A stretch of 64,000 nt of DNA. It comes from Cellulophaga baltica (lineage in GTDB: Bacteria > Bacteroidota > Bacteroidia > Flavobacteriales > Flavobacteriaceae). The notes under the pieces are model-generated. The model searched no databases. It was not told the DNA's origin and was given only the letters and a program-made list of their open reading frames with translations. Below, one piece after another: positions 8,390 to 17,429 of the stretch. Every line of letters starts with the position of its first letter. Within the stretch, counting starts at the first letter, position 1. The translations under genes and the position numbers were made by a program. The stretch covers positions 34,056 through 98,055 of the forward strand of contig NZ_JAHKQN010000005.1 in assembly GCF_018861125.1 (NCBI RefSeq). Direction: 5' to 3'.

Positions 8390-9253
8390 ATGAAAAATTA
8401 TAATTTTTTAATAGCCATCACCTTTATCTTATTAGCATCACAAGTAAATGCACAAAGTGGATGGACTAGAGAAGCAAAAGGGTTTTATGGACAAGTTAGT
8501 GCTTCTACATTCTCTTCAAGTGATTATTATACTACTGAAGGAAACCTTTCTGATCAAGGAAGCACATTTAACACCCATAGCCTTTCTTTATATGGTGAAT
8601 ATGGTATTACAGATAGACTTACTACAATTTTAGATGTACCTGCTGTAGTATTAAATAATTTTAGCACTACAGAAACTGTTTCTGGTGTTGGAAGTATTAG
8701 GCTAGGTTTTAAATATAAAATTTTTAAAGAAACACCAATAGCTATAAAAGTAGACCTTGATATACCAACTAATGATGGTGTAAACTTTGCAACATCAAAT
8801 GAACCTGATGATTTTGGACAAATAAATACTATAAACCTACCAACATCCGATGGTGAGTTTAATGTTTGGACAAATTTAATTGCTTCACATTCTTTCCCAA
8901 ATGGAAGCACTTATGGTAGCATATATACTGGAGTAAATTTCAGAACAGAATCATTCAGTAATCAATTTCAAGCAGGAGCCGAGTTAGGACATTTATTTTT
9001 AGATAAATTTTACTTAATTGGGAAACTTAAAATATTAGAAAAATTATCATCAAATGATGATGCCAACCAGGGCGGTTCTTTTTTATACGGAGAAGGAACA
9101 ACCTACACCTCATTTGGTTTTAACGGCGTATATAAATTAAGTGATAAATATAGCCTTGTGGCTGCATACTCAGATTATACAGATATTTTAGTAAGCAGAA
9201 AAAATATTTATGATGGTGCTACTTTTTCTCTTGGCCTATCAGTTGAATTTTAA
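8390..9253 (+). CDS. Predicted outer-membrane beta-barrel protein
   Basis: 287 residues with a signal peptide (1-21, ending VNAQ). The mature part is a run of alternating polar/hydrophobic strands with aromatic girdles (FYGQVSAS, SLYGEYGITDR, IRLGFKYKIF, YTGVNFRT, FGFNGVYKL) and ends in SLGLSVEF. A C-terminal Phe is the classic barrel-assembly signal. No TonB box, plug or OmpA domain is present. It resembles the small flavobacterial barrels annotated as transporters or outer-membrane proteins, but the specific function is unknown. It lies downstream of the DM13 lipoprotein on the same strand, separated by a hairpin. Confidence 0.7.
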   Translation: MKNYNFLIAITFILLASQVNAQSGWTREAKGFYGQVSASTFSSSDYYTTEGNLSDQGSTFNTHSLSLYGEYGITDRLTTILDVPAVVLNNFSTTETVSGVGSIRLGFKYKIFKETPIAIKVDLDIPTNDGVNFATSNEPDDFGQINTINLPTSDGEFNVWTNLIASHSFPNGSTYGSIYTGVNFRTESFSNQFQAGAELGHLFLDKFYLIGKLKILEKLSSNDDANQGGSFLYGEGTTYTSFGFNGVYKLSDKYSLVAAYSDYTDILVSRKNIYDGATFSLGLSVEF

Positions 9254-9259
9254 TTATTA

Positions 9260-9913
9260 TTAAAAATAATTTCTATACTGTAATATCCGAAAATCAATTG
9301 TATTGAATTTCGGATTTTTTCTTTTCATCATCTTATAAGCATCAAGACTACCTACTGCCCTATTAGCCGCACCAGAAGGCGCTGTTAATGACACCGTTTT
9401 AATTACTCTTCCATCTAAAGCAAATTGATGTATTCTTGGCACCACATCACAAACAAGCTCTAGTTTAAACTTATGTTCTTTTAAATGTTTTCTAAAAAAA
9501 TATTCAGGTCCGTTTTTACTATTCCCGCCAGTAAATAATAAAGTATCAATATTTGGGTATTTTTTTAAATAACCAATTAGGTTACGTAATTTAATATTTT
9601 GCATACCTAAATCTGAAGCATCAATTTTAGCTCTTTCAGAACTCGCTACAATATCACAAATACCAATTTTTCTTTCTTTTAAAAAATCTTTGCGTTGCTG
9701 TATGGCTTTATCTGTAGTTTCATACACAAGATTCAAATTGAAAATCTGATCTAGAATTTTCCATAATTGCCCATCTCGACTACCATAGCAAAAATCCACG
9801 TCATCTGGCTTTAACTCTCCTTTCGTAAATCGTGGTGGCGGTAACGTACCAACGATAAGTTTAGTTGCTTCGTTAAACAAAAATGGTTTGTATGGGTGCG
9901 TATGTTTAAACAT
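9260..9913 (-). CDS. Uracil-DNA glycosylase superfamily protein
   Basis: 217 residues. The N-terminal LIVGTLPPPRF resembles motif 1 of the UDG fold, followed by DFCYGSRDGQLWKIL, an equivalent of the FY-G-P-xNxFW segment in the MUG/TDG type. The C-terminal LTAPSGAANRAVGS corresponds to motif 2 (SPSxAN). The middle region KIGICDIVASSER also fits the fold. It may excise mismatched or deaminated bases, though many members of these lesser-known UDG-like families have no proven activity. Its stop lies 6 bases from the convergent barrel gene. It follows the ppc terminator on the minus strand and probably has its own promoter. Confidence 0.65.
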   Translation of the reverse strand: MFKHTHPYKPFLFNEATKLIVGTLPPPRFTKGELKPDDVDFCYGSRDGQLWKILDQIFNLNLVYETTDKAIQQRKDFLKERKIGICDIVASSERAKIDASDLGMQNIKLRNLIGYLKKYPNIDTLLFTGGNSKNGPEYFFRKHLKEHKFKLELVCDVVPRIHQFALDGRVIKTVSLTAPSGAANRAVGSLDAYKMMKRKNPKFNTIDFRILQYRNYF

Positions 9914-9937
9914 AATTTAAAGGTATTAAAAACAAAA

Positions 9938-9961
9938 AACCTGTAAGCGAACTTACAGGTT
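9938..9961 (-). terminator. Intrinsic terminator of ppc
   Basis: A 10-base perfect stem AACCTGTAAG with its complement is closed by the four-base loop CGAA and flanked by A and T runs. Read on the minus strand it lies just after the ppc stop and ends in a long T run. It separates ppc from the UDG-like gene. Confidence 0.88.
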
Positions 9962-9984
9962 TTCATTCTTAAAAATTACAACTA

Positions 9985-12531
9985 TTAAGCTGAGTTACGA
10001 CTCGCATTAATATTTCCGTATAATGAACGGGTTACTATTTTTTCATAGAGCTCTTTAAATGAAGAATCTTCTCCTATTTTCTGAAGTGCGTATTGTTGAA
10101 TTACTAATAATGGCAAAACGATGTTTTCTCTAATTTTAATAGACTCACGAGAAAGCGCTTCTTTCTCCATCAATATTTCCATACCAGAAATCTCTAAAAG
10201 CATTTCTTTTGATAATTCATACTCTGCACGTAAAATCATCCAGAATTCACCGTATTCTTTATCTTCTTTCATATAACTAGTCAATTCAAAATAACATTTT
10301 GAAAGTGACATCATACTATTAGACATTAAGGCTCTGAAGAAAGGTACTTCTTTATAGATAGCCTTAACCTCATCAATTCTACCTTGGTCTTTCATCGCTT
10401 TAATTGCTGTACCCAAACCAAAGTAACCTGGTACATTTTGTTTTAATTGACTCCAAGAACCAACGAAAGAAATGGCACGTAAATCAGATAATTCTAATTT
10501 AGCCTTATTTCCTCTTTTACCTGGTCGGCTACCAATATTTGCTTTCGTATAATACTTAAGCGTGCTCATATTTTCTAAATACGGCATAAAGTTTTTATGA
10601 TGCTTTAAAGCATCATATTTCTCAAAACTTAATTCCGACAATTCTTCAATTAAGCTTCTAGCATCATCTGTAATAATATTTTCCTCATCAAAGAAATTAT
10701 TTGACAAACCAGCAGTTAACAATTGCTCACAGTTATAAATAAACTGTTCTTTAGTACCATAAGTACTCGTAATTGTTTGCCCTTGAATAGTTAATTGAAT
10801 TTCGTTGTTAGCAACATCTTTAGTTTGTGCTGCATAAAAACGGTGTGTTTTTCCTCCTCCACGTGCAGGTGGTCCTCCACGACCATCAAAGAATATTGCT
10901 TTAATATTATTTTTAGCACAAACACCAGATAAGCTTTCTTTTGTTTTTAAGATAGACCAGTTTGCTTTTAAGTAACCACCGTCTTTAGTACCATCAGAGA
11001 AACCAAGCATCATTGTTTGTTTCATATCTCTTTTTTCAAGATGCTTCATGTATGCTGGCATATCAAACAATTGTTGCATAATAGCTTCAGCACCATCCAT
11101 ACCAATCATTGTTTCAAAAAGAGGAACAATATCATATGTAATTTCATCTTCTTTCCAACCACACCATTTAAATAATCCGAATACAAAAAGTACAGAGAAT
11201 ATATCTTCAGAATTACTTATAATATACCTATTACAACCTTCTTCACCGTTCTTTAATTGAACAGCTTTTAACTGGCTGATATTCTTAATCGTATCTTTTA
11301 CAATTGATTCTTCAAAATCATAAGGAGATAACTTAAAGTCTTTCTCCAACAAAACACTTATTAAATCTGCCTCACTAATTTCCGAAAGATCTTCTTTTAT
11401 GACTCCATTTTTAATTAAAACAGCTTCAACTGTTTTATAGTGCATACTATGATCTTGTCTAACATCAAGTGTAGCAAAGTGAGTTTTAAATATTTTCACC
11501 TTATCAATAAAATACTCTAAATCTGCTAAATACAAACTGTGGTATTTTTCAACTAAGGTTACCTTAATTTTTTCTAACGGGCCAATAATGTCTTCATAAC
11601 CTACATGCTTGTTGGGGTTGAACATTGCTGTATAAAGATTTTCTCTTAACTCAACAATATCATCTTGAAGATCATTAAAAGTAAGCTTTTGCTGTAATTT
11701 TTTTAAGTCATTATAATAACATTTCATTAAAGTTACACGTAACTCATCAGCCACATCACTAGTAATATCAGCTGTTACATACGGGTTGCCATCACGGTCA
11801 CCACCTGGCCAAAAACCAAGTTTCATGATGTTATAATTTTCGAAATTATCGTTATTTACGTTTCTTTTTAAATAAGAATACAACTCACCAACAGCATCAT
11901 AATATACATTTCTTAAAATGTATATTATATTTTTAGCTTCATCTAAAGGTGTTGGTTTTTTAGAATTTATTAATGATGTTAGTCCTAACTGTTGTAAAGC
12001 AACATCAATATCGTCAATCTTATCTTCAAGAATTAAACTTCTTAATTCCGTAATAATATCTAAAACCGCAGGAGTATAAAATTGTGTAGGGTGCGCTGTT
12101 AATACTAAACGAGCACTAAACGTAGATAATTGCTCCGCAATTTTATCCCAACTTTTATTTTTATCAACTAGCTCAAAATAATCTTTTATCGCTAGATTAC
12201 TACTATGCTTATATAATTTAGGAAATGCAGCATCTTCAACACTATCATACAATACAACTTGACGTTCTACATATTGAATAATGCGAAACATAAAATCTAT
12301 CTGATCTTTTTCTGAAGCTATATCTACATAATTCTCAAAAAATGATTCTAATATTTCTTTTGGATTTTTACCAGACTTTAATCCTTTTTGACATTGATCT
12401 AACATCAAAGGAATAAGCATACCTACATTCTCAATATTTCTATATGGTAAATTTAAAAATAAGCTGTTGTAAACATTAAATTTATTGTTTACCGATTTTT
12501 TAAATTCCTTCAACCTCTCTGTTTGCTTCAT
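9985..12531 (-). CDS. ppc: Phosphoenolpyruvate carboxylase
   Basis: 848 residues, near the usual bacterial length. It carboxylates PEP with bicarbonate to oxaloacetate. The catalytic His lies in LTAHPTQF (around residue 147). GFWPGGDRDGNP, the mobile-loop motif FFDGRGGPPARGGG and the QGQTI segment follow in order. The C-terminus is ...NINASRNSA rather than the QNTG tail typical of many plant and enterobacterial enzymes. The neighbour upstream on the same strand is pyc, so two alternative oxaloacetate-forming enzymes lie together. A promoter and hairpin sit between them, so they are probably transcribed separately. Confidence 0.95.
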   Translation of the reverse strand: MKQTERLKEFKKSVNNKFNVYNSLFLNLPYRNIENVGMLIPLMLDQCQKGLKSGKNPKEILESFFENYVDIASEKDQIDFMFRIIQYVERQVVLYDSVEDAAFPKLYKHSSNLAIKDYFELVDKNKSWDKIAEQLSTFSARLVLTAHPTQFYTPAVLDIITELRSLILEDKIDDIDVALQQLGLTSLINSKKPTPLDEAKNIIYILRNVYYDAVGELYSYLKRNVNNDNFENYNIMKLGFWPGGDRDGNPYVTADITSDVADELRVTLMKCYYNDLKKLQQKLTFNDLQDDIVELRENLYTAMFNPNKHVGYEDIIGPLEKIKVTLVEKYHSLYLADLEYFIDKVKIFKTHFATLDVRQDHSMHYKTVEAVLIKNGVIKEDLSEISEADLISVLLEKDFKLSPYDFEESIVKDTIKNISQLKAVQLKNGEEGCNRYIISNSEDIFSVLFVFGLFKWCGWKEDEITYDIVPLFETMIGMDGAEAIMQQLFDMPAYMKHLEKRDMKQTMMLGFSDGTKDGGYLKANWSILKTKESLSGVCAKNNIKAIFFDGRGGPPARGGGKTHRFYAAQTKDVANNEIQLTIQGQTITSTYGTKEQFIYNCEQLLTAGLSNNFFDEENIITDDARSLIEELSELSFEKYDALKHHKNFMPYLENMSTLKYYTKANIGSRPGKRGNKAKLELSDLRAISFVGSWSQLKQNVPGYFGLGTAIKAMKDQGRIDEVKAIYKEVPFFRALMSNSMMSLSKCYFELTSYMKEDKEYGEFWMILRAEYELSKEMLLEISGMEILMEKEALSRESIKIRENIVLPLLVIQQYALQKIGEDSSFKELYEKIVTRSLYGNINASRNSA

Positions 12532-12624
12532 TCTCTCTTATTTACTTTTAAATATCCGTTTAATGGTTTCGTTTATTTTTTTAATTTCTATGTCTAAAAA
12601 TTAAGCTTAAAAAATTACTTAGAG

Positions 12625-12656
12625 CAAAAATATTCAAAGGGAATATTTTAAATCAA
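12625..12656 (-). promoter_or_regulatory. Predicted ppc promoter (-33 TTG / -7 TATTTTTG)
   Basis: On the minus strand TTG (12656-12654) is followed after 21 bases by TATTTTTG (12632-12625). This matches the Bacteroidota pattern TTG-N17-23-TAnnTTTG. It would give a leader of about 90 bases before the ppc ATG. The -7 box overlaps a weak hairpin that could terminate pyc. Confidence 0.5.
12627..12649 (-). terminator. Weak AT-rich hairpin after pyc
   Basis: A 9-base stem (AAAATATTC and complement) with loop AAAGG lies 14 bases beyond the pyc stop on the minus strand. The stem has few G-C pairs, so termination may be inefficient. Read-through from pyc into ppc is possible. Confidence 0.4.
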
Positions 12657-12662
12657 TTAATT

Positions 12663-15600
12663 TTATTTTAATGTTAATACTAAATCATCAGCATTAACCA
12701 ATGTACCACCTTGCAATTGGATTGATGCTACAACACCTTCTTCTGTTGCTGTAACAGTTGTTTCCATTTTCATGGCTTCAATTACAAATAATGCCTGATT
12801 ACGTTTTACTTCTTGTCCTTTTTTAACCAATACATTTGAAAGCAAGCCTTGTAATGGCGCTCCTACTTGTTTTGCATTGCTTGTATCTGCTTTTGCGTTT
12901 TCAACTTTAGTTACTTTAACCGATGTATCTTTAACAATCACATTTCGCAATTGACCATTTACTTTGAAATAAATACTCACATTACCTGATTCGTCTGGCT
13001 CTCCTTTTAACATTAAAGAGATCAATACATTTTTACCGCGATCTAACTCCACCATAATCTCTTCTCCAATGTCCATTCCATAAAAGAAATTTTTAGTAGG
13101 AATGTTCATTACATTACCATACTTCACATGTTTGTTGTAAGCATCTGTAAACACTTTTGGGTATAATTTATAAGATAGAAAATCAGTTATTAATAATTTT
13201 CTACCCATTCCCTTTTTAAACTTTCTTTTGAAAGCTTTGAACTCTTTATCAAAATCTATTGATTCTAAATGAGCATTAGGCCTTTCTGTATAAGGCTTTT
13301 CATCTTTTAAGATTATTTGCTGAATCAATGTTGGAAAACCACCAACTGGTTGCCCTAAATCTCCTCTAAAGAAACTTTTTACTGATTCAGGAAAAGAAAT
13401 ATCTTTCCCTTTTGTCAACACATCATCAATTGTAAGACTATTACTAATCATATATTGCGCCATATCGCCAACCACTTTTGAACTTGGTGTTACTTTTATA
13501 ACATCACCAAATAGTTGATTTACCTCACCGTACATTTTAGTAATTTCTGGGAACTTATCTTCAAGACCTAAAGCAATTGCTTGCCCTTTTAGATTTGAAT
13601 ATTGCCCACCAGGAATTTCGTGATTATACACCTCACCTGTACCCGATTTTAAACCTGATTCAAAAGTGTAATAATAATTACGAACTGTTTCCCAGTAATT
13701 TGAATATTCCGCTAATTTTTGAGTATTTAAATTATTTGCTCTATCAGTATAGCGTAACATTTCAACAACTGAATTAAAGTTTGGTTGCGATGTTAAACCT
13801 GATAAACCACCTAAAGCAACATCAACTACATCAACACCCGCTTCAACGGCTTTTAAATACATTGCTGCTTGTGTAGATGATGTATCATGTGTATGTAAAT
13901 GAATAGGAATATTAATTTCAGATTTTAATGCCGATATTAATTCATATGCTGCATAAGGCTTTAATAAACCAGCCATATCTTTTACACCTAAAATATGAGC
14001 ACCAGCATTCTCAATATCTTTCGCTAACTGAACATAATATTTAATATCATACTTAGTTTTAGATTTATCTAAAATATCGCCAGTGTAACAAATTGAACCT
14101 TCTGCCAAACCACCTGTTTTTGTTCGAACATGCTCAATACATGGTGCGATAGATTCCATCCAGTTTAGTGAATCGAAAATCCTAAAAACATCAACTCCAG
14201 TTTCCCAAGACTGTTCTACAAACTTTTCAATTAAATTATCTGGGTAAGCAGTATAACCTACTCCGTTTGAACCTCTAATTAACATTTGCAATAGTACATT
14301 TGGCATTGCTTTACGTAAGCTTGACAAACGTTCCCAAGGATTTTCTTGTAAAAAACGCAAACAAACATCAAAAGTAGCGCCACCCCAAACCTCCATGCTG
14401 AATATTTCAGGATGATTTTTAGCATAACCTTCTGCTACTTTCAACATATCAATAGTACGCATACGTGTTGCTAGCAAACTTTGGTGTGCATCACGCATAG
14501 TAGTATCGGTAAAATGAACTTTCTTTTCATTTTTTAACCACTCTGAAAATTTCTCAGGACCTAATTCCGTTAACAGGTCTTTTGTTCCTTTTGGATAAGG
14601 ATCAAACTTTGGATATGATGGAACTATAGGTTTTGAAAATATATGGTTATCATCTTTCTTTTTAACATCAGGATTACCATTAACAATAACATCACCTAGG
14701 AAGTGAACTAATTTATTGGCACGGTCGCGAGGCTCAACAAACTCAAAAAGTTCAGGTTCGTTTTTAATAAAGTTCACCGTAACTTCACCATCTCTAAAAG
14801 TCTGATGTTTTAAAATATTATCTAAGAAAGCCATATTCGTTTTCACACCACGAATACGGAACTCTGCTAATGCTCTACGCATTTTTCTACAAGAGCCATC
14901 TAAAGTTCTACTAATTGCAGAAACTTTTACTAACATAGAATCGAAGAAAGGCGAAATTACCACACCTTGATAAACACTACCCGCATCTAATCGGATACCT
15001 AAACCAGATGCACTACGGTAGGTGGTAACAACACCATAATCTGGTTTAAAGTCATTTGCAGGATCTTCTGTAGTAATTCTACACTGTAAAGCATAACCTG
15101 TAATTTTTACAGCTTCTTGACTTTCTATTTTTATTTGTTGATCTGATAATTTGTAACCACCAGCAATAAAGATTTGCGTTTTTATCAAATCGATATTTGT
15201 AATCATTTCCGTAACCGTATGCTCTACTTGAACTCTTGGGTTTACTTCAATAAAATAAATACTACCATCGTCATCAACTAAAAACTCAACAGTACCAATA
15301 TTGTTATAATTAACGGCCTTACAAATATTAATTGCATGCGTATATAAGCTATCTAAAGTTTCTTGTGGTAAACCATAAGAAGGTGCAAATTCAATTACTT
15401 TTTGGTAACGACGTTGCACTGAGCAATCACGTTCAAAAAGGTGAACTATATTACCATGTAAATCGGCAACAATTTGTATTTCAATATGTTTAGGATTTTC
15501 AACAAATTTTTCTAAAAAGACAGTATCATCACCAAACGCGTTTAACGATTCTCTACGTGCTTCAGGAAATCCTTTTCTAAGTTCATCTTCCGTTCTAATA

Positions 15601-16115
15601 ACACGCATTCCTCGACCACCCCCACCCGATGCAGCTTTTAGCATTACAGGGTAACCAATACGTTTTGCTTCAGCTAAAGCTATTTCAACCTCATCTAAAT
15701 CTTTATCACTACTTTGTATTACCGGAATATTATTTGCTACGGCAACTTCCTTTGCCGTAATCTTATCACCCAAGGCTTTTAGCACCGATACTTTGGGGCC
15801 GATAAAAATTATATCATTATCCTCACATGCTTGAGCAAAGCTGGCATTTTCAGATAAGAAACCATAACCGGGGTGTATGGCATCAATATCATTATCCTTT
15901 GCTACTTTAATAATAGCATCAATATCTAAATAAGGTTTTAAAGGTTCATTCTCCTCCCCTATTTGATAACATTCGTCTGCTTTATAACGATGTAAGGAAT
16001 ACCTATCTTCATAGGTATAAATCCCCACAGTTTTAATTCCAATTTCAACACAAGCTCTAAAAATACGAATGGCTATTTCCCCTCTATTTGCTACTAAAAC
16101 CTTTTTTATTTTCAT
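12663..16115 (-). CDS. pyc: Pyruvate carboxylase (single-chain, biotin-dependent)
   Basis: 1150 residues, the length of the alpha4 single-chain enzyme that makes oxaloacetate from pyruvate, ATP and bicarbonate. The order is: biotin carboxylase (VLVANRGEIAIRIFRA, the GGGGRGMR loop, EVNPRVQVEHT), carboxyltransferase (DTTMRDAHQSLLATRMRT at about 535, metal-binding HLHTHDT), then a C-terminal biotinyl domain with EAMKMETT (Lys around residue 1114). An in-frame ATG 36 bases further upstream exists (16151), but the conserved core begins right at MKIKKVLVANRGE, so 16115 is preferred. BirA at 26645 would attach the biotin. Confidence 0.96.
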   Translation of the reverse strand: MKIKKVLVANRGEIAIRIFRACVEIGIKTVGIYTYEDRYSLHRYKADECYQIGEENEPLKPYLDIDAIIKVAKDNDIDAIHPGYGFLSENASFAQACEDNDIIFIGPKVSVLKALGDKITAKEVAVANNIPVIQSSDKDLDEVEIALAEAKRIGYPVMLKAASGGGGRGMRVIRTEDELRKGFPEARRESLNAFGDDTVFLEKFVENPKHIEIQIVADLHGNIVHLFERDCSVQRRYQKVIEFAPSYGLPQETLDSLYTHAINICKAVNYNNIGTVEFLVDDDGSIYFIEVNPRVQVEHTVTEMITNIDLIKTQIFIAGGYKLSDQQIKIESQEAVKITGYALQCRITTEDPANDFKPDYGVVTTYRSASGLGIRLDAGSVYQGVVISPFFDSMLVKVSAISRTLDGSCRKMRRALAEFRIRGVKTNMAFLDNILKHQTFRDGEVTVNFIKNEPELFEFVEPRDRANKLVHFLGDVIVNGNPDVKKKDDNHIFSKPIVPSYPKFDPYPKGTKDLLTELGPEKFSEWLKNEKKVHFTDTTMRDAHQSLLATRMRTIDMLKVAEGYAKNHPEIFSMEVWGGATFDVCLRFLQENPWERLSSLRKAMPNVLLQMLIRGSNGVGYTAYPDNLIEKFVEQSWETGVDVFRIFDSLNWMESIAPCIEHVRTKTGGLAEGSICYTGDILDKSKTKYDIKYYVQLAKDIENAGAHILGVKDMAGLLKPYAAYELISALKSEINIPIHLHTHDTSSTQAAMYLKAVEAGVDVVDVALGGLSGLTSQPNFNSVVEMLRYTDRANNLNTQKLAEYSNYWETVRNYYYTFESGLKSGTGEVYNHEIPGGQYSNLKGQAIALGLEDKFPEITKMYGEVNQLFGDVIKVTPSSKVVGDMAQYMISNSLTIDDVLTKGKDISFPESVKSFFRGDLGQPVGGFPTLIQQIILKDEKPYTERPNAHLESIDFDKEFKAFKRKFKKGMGRKLLITDFLSYKLYPKVFTDAYNKHVKYGNVMNIPTKNFFYGMDIGEEIMVELDRGKNVLISLMLKGEPDESGNVSIYFKVNGQLRNVIVKDTSVKVTKVENAKADTSNAKQVGAPLQGLLSNVLVKKGQEVKRNQALFVIEAMKMETTVTATEEGVVASIQLQGGTLVNADDLVLTLK

Positions 16116-16177
16116 CTGAAGTGTTTCTGTAAAATTAATATAAAGCATCACCCTTGCACCCAGTTAGGCACTGATAA

Positions 16178-16208
16178 CAAAATTACAATTTTTGCCCATG
16201 CATAACAA
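16178..16208 (-). promoter_or_regulatory. Predicted pyc promoter
   Basis: On the minus strand TTG (16208-16206) is followed after 20 bases by TAATTTTG (16185-16178), a good match to TTG-N17-23-TAnnTTTG. The implied leader to the chosen ATG at 16115 is about 57 bases. Confidence 0.55.
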
Positions 16209-16401
16209 TTATATAAAACTATATAATCAAGCAATTTTGTTACAATTTGTTAGCATTATAAAACATCTTTCTCAAATAATTTAAAGAATTAACCTTTTTA
16301 CTTTTAATTTAAAGAAGCCTAATTAGTTTTAACATAAGTCTAAGAGCTTATAATTGTAATTGGCGCCTATTTATTCTAGTTTTATAAAAAACACTACTAA
16401 A

Positions 16402-16530
16402 ATGGGAAAAGGAGATAAAAAATCTAAAAAAGGAAAAATATTCAGTGGTTCTTTTGGAGCTAAACGACCTAGAAAAATAAAAAGAAGACCTACTGTTGAA
16501 GAGAAAATAAGCATAAAAAAGAAGAAGTGA
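16402..16530 (+). CDS. 30S ribosomal protein bTHX
   Basis: A 42-residue, extremely basic protein beginning MGKGDKKSKKGKIFSGSFG and continuing AKRPRKIKRR. MGKGDKKTxRGKIxxGxxGxxRPxK is the signature of the small ribosomal protein THX, which binds in the head of the 30S subunit in Thermus and is widespread in Bacteroidota. The C-terminal tail (residues 30-42, ending KKKK) is longer than in Thermus. The gene is monocistronic, between pyc and yaaA, which are on the other strand, and its stop codon lies inside the terminator stem. It is short enough to be missed by length-filtered gene calling. Confidence 0.9.
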   Translation: MGKGDKKSKKGKIFSGSFGAKRPRKIKRRPTVEEKISIKKKK

Positions 16531-16551
16531 TTTTTAATTAAAAATCACTTC
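16524..16551. terminator. Terminator overlapping the bTHX stop codon
   Basis: A perfect 14-base inverted repeat (16524-16537 with 16538-16551) starts within the last codons of the bTHX gene and is followed by TCC and eight or more Ts. It can act in both directions between bTHX and the convergent yaaA gene. Confidence 0.85.
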
Positions 16552-16580
16552 TCCTTTTTTTTAACAGCGTAAAATTTAAA

Positions 16581-17342
16581 CTACCTAATAAATGTAGGTT
16601 GATTTTCTTTTAAAGTATGCTCTTGACTAAACATATAACCATCTAAATCAAATTGTTTTAAATCATTAAGAGTATTTATGTCGTTATCAATAATATAGCG
16701 AACCATACTTCCTCTAGCTTTTTTAGCGTAAAAACTAATAACTTTTAAGTTATCATTTTTCCAGTCTTTAAAAACAGGCGTAATTACTGGCACGTTTAAA
16801 CTTTTAGCATCAACAGAACCAAAATATTCATTGCTTGCTAAGTTTACAAATAACTCATCATCTTTCAACTCTTCATTTAAATACGCGGTTAAATCTTTTT
16901 TCCAGAATTCATGTAAGTTTTTATTCTTACCTACTTTTAATTGCGTCCCCATTTCTAAACGATAGGGTTGCATTAAATCTAATGGTTTTAAAGCACCGTA
17001 TAATCCAGACAAGATTCGCAACGAATCTTGCAACTTATCTAATTTATTTTCAGGAATTGAATATGCATCTAAACCTTGATACACATCTCCGTTAAATGCA
17101 TATACTGCCTGTCGTGCATTTTCCGTAGTAAACGGAACAGAAAAATCTTGATTGCGTTGCCAGTTTAATTGTGCCAAATTATCGGAGATTTTCATTAAAT
17201 CAGACAAGTCTTTAGGCTTCAACTTTTTTAAAACCTTGTTTAATTTTTCTGCTTGAGGAATAAAACTTGGTTCCGTATATTTATTTGTTGGTAATTCGCT
17301 TTCAAAATCAAGCGATTTTGCTGGTGAAATAACAATTTTCAT
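16581..17342 (-). CDS. yaaA: Peroxide stress protein YaaA (DUF328/UPF0246)
   Basis: 253 residues, the full family length. It opens with [14 protein letters not shown], the signature of YaaA/DUF328, and contains [28 protein letters not shown] and [15 protein letters not shown], all conserved blocks. In E. coli YaaA lowers free intracellular iron during hydrogen peroxide stress, and a DNA-binding role has been suggested. Cytoplasmic. Convergent with bTHX, and 87 bases downstream of the rluD-like gene. Confidence 0.93.
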   Translation of the reverse strand: MKIVISPAKSLDFESELPTNKYTEPSFIPQAEKLNKVLKKLKPKDLSDLMKISDNLAQLNWQRNQDFSVPFTTENARQAVYAFNGDVYQGLDAYSIPENKLDKLQDSLRILSGLYGALKPLDLMQPYRLEMGTQLKVGKNKNLHEFWKKDLTAYLNEELKDDELFVNLASNEYFGSVDAKSLNVPVITPVFKDWKNDNLKVISFYAKKARGSMVRYIIDNDINTLNDLKQFDLDGYMFSQEHTLKENQPTFIR

Positions 17343-17429
17343 AATTCTACTTTTTTGTAAAAATACTAAAGAATATAAGGGTTATAAATCAAATTGAAAA
17401 CGTTTTTTTGATAGTTGTATTATTAAAAT

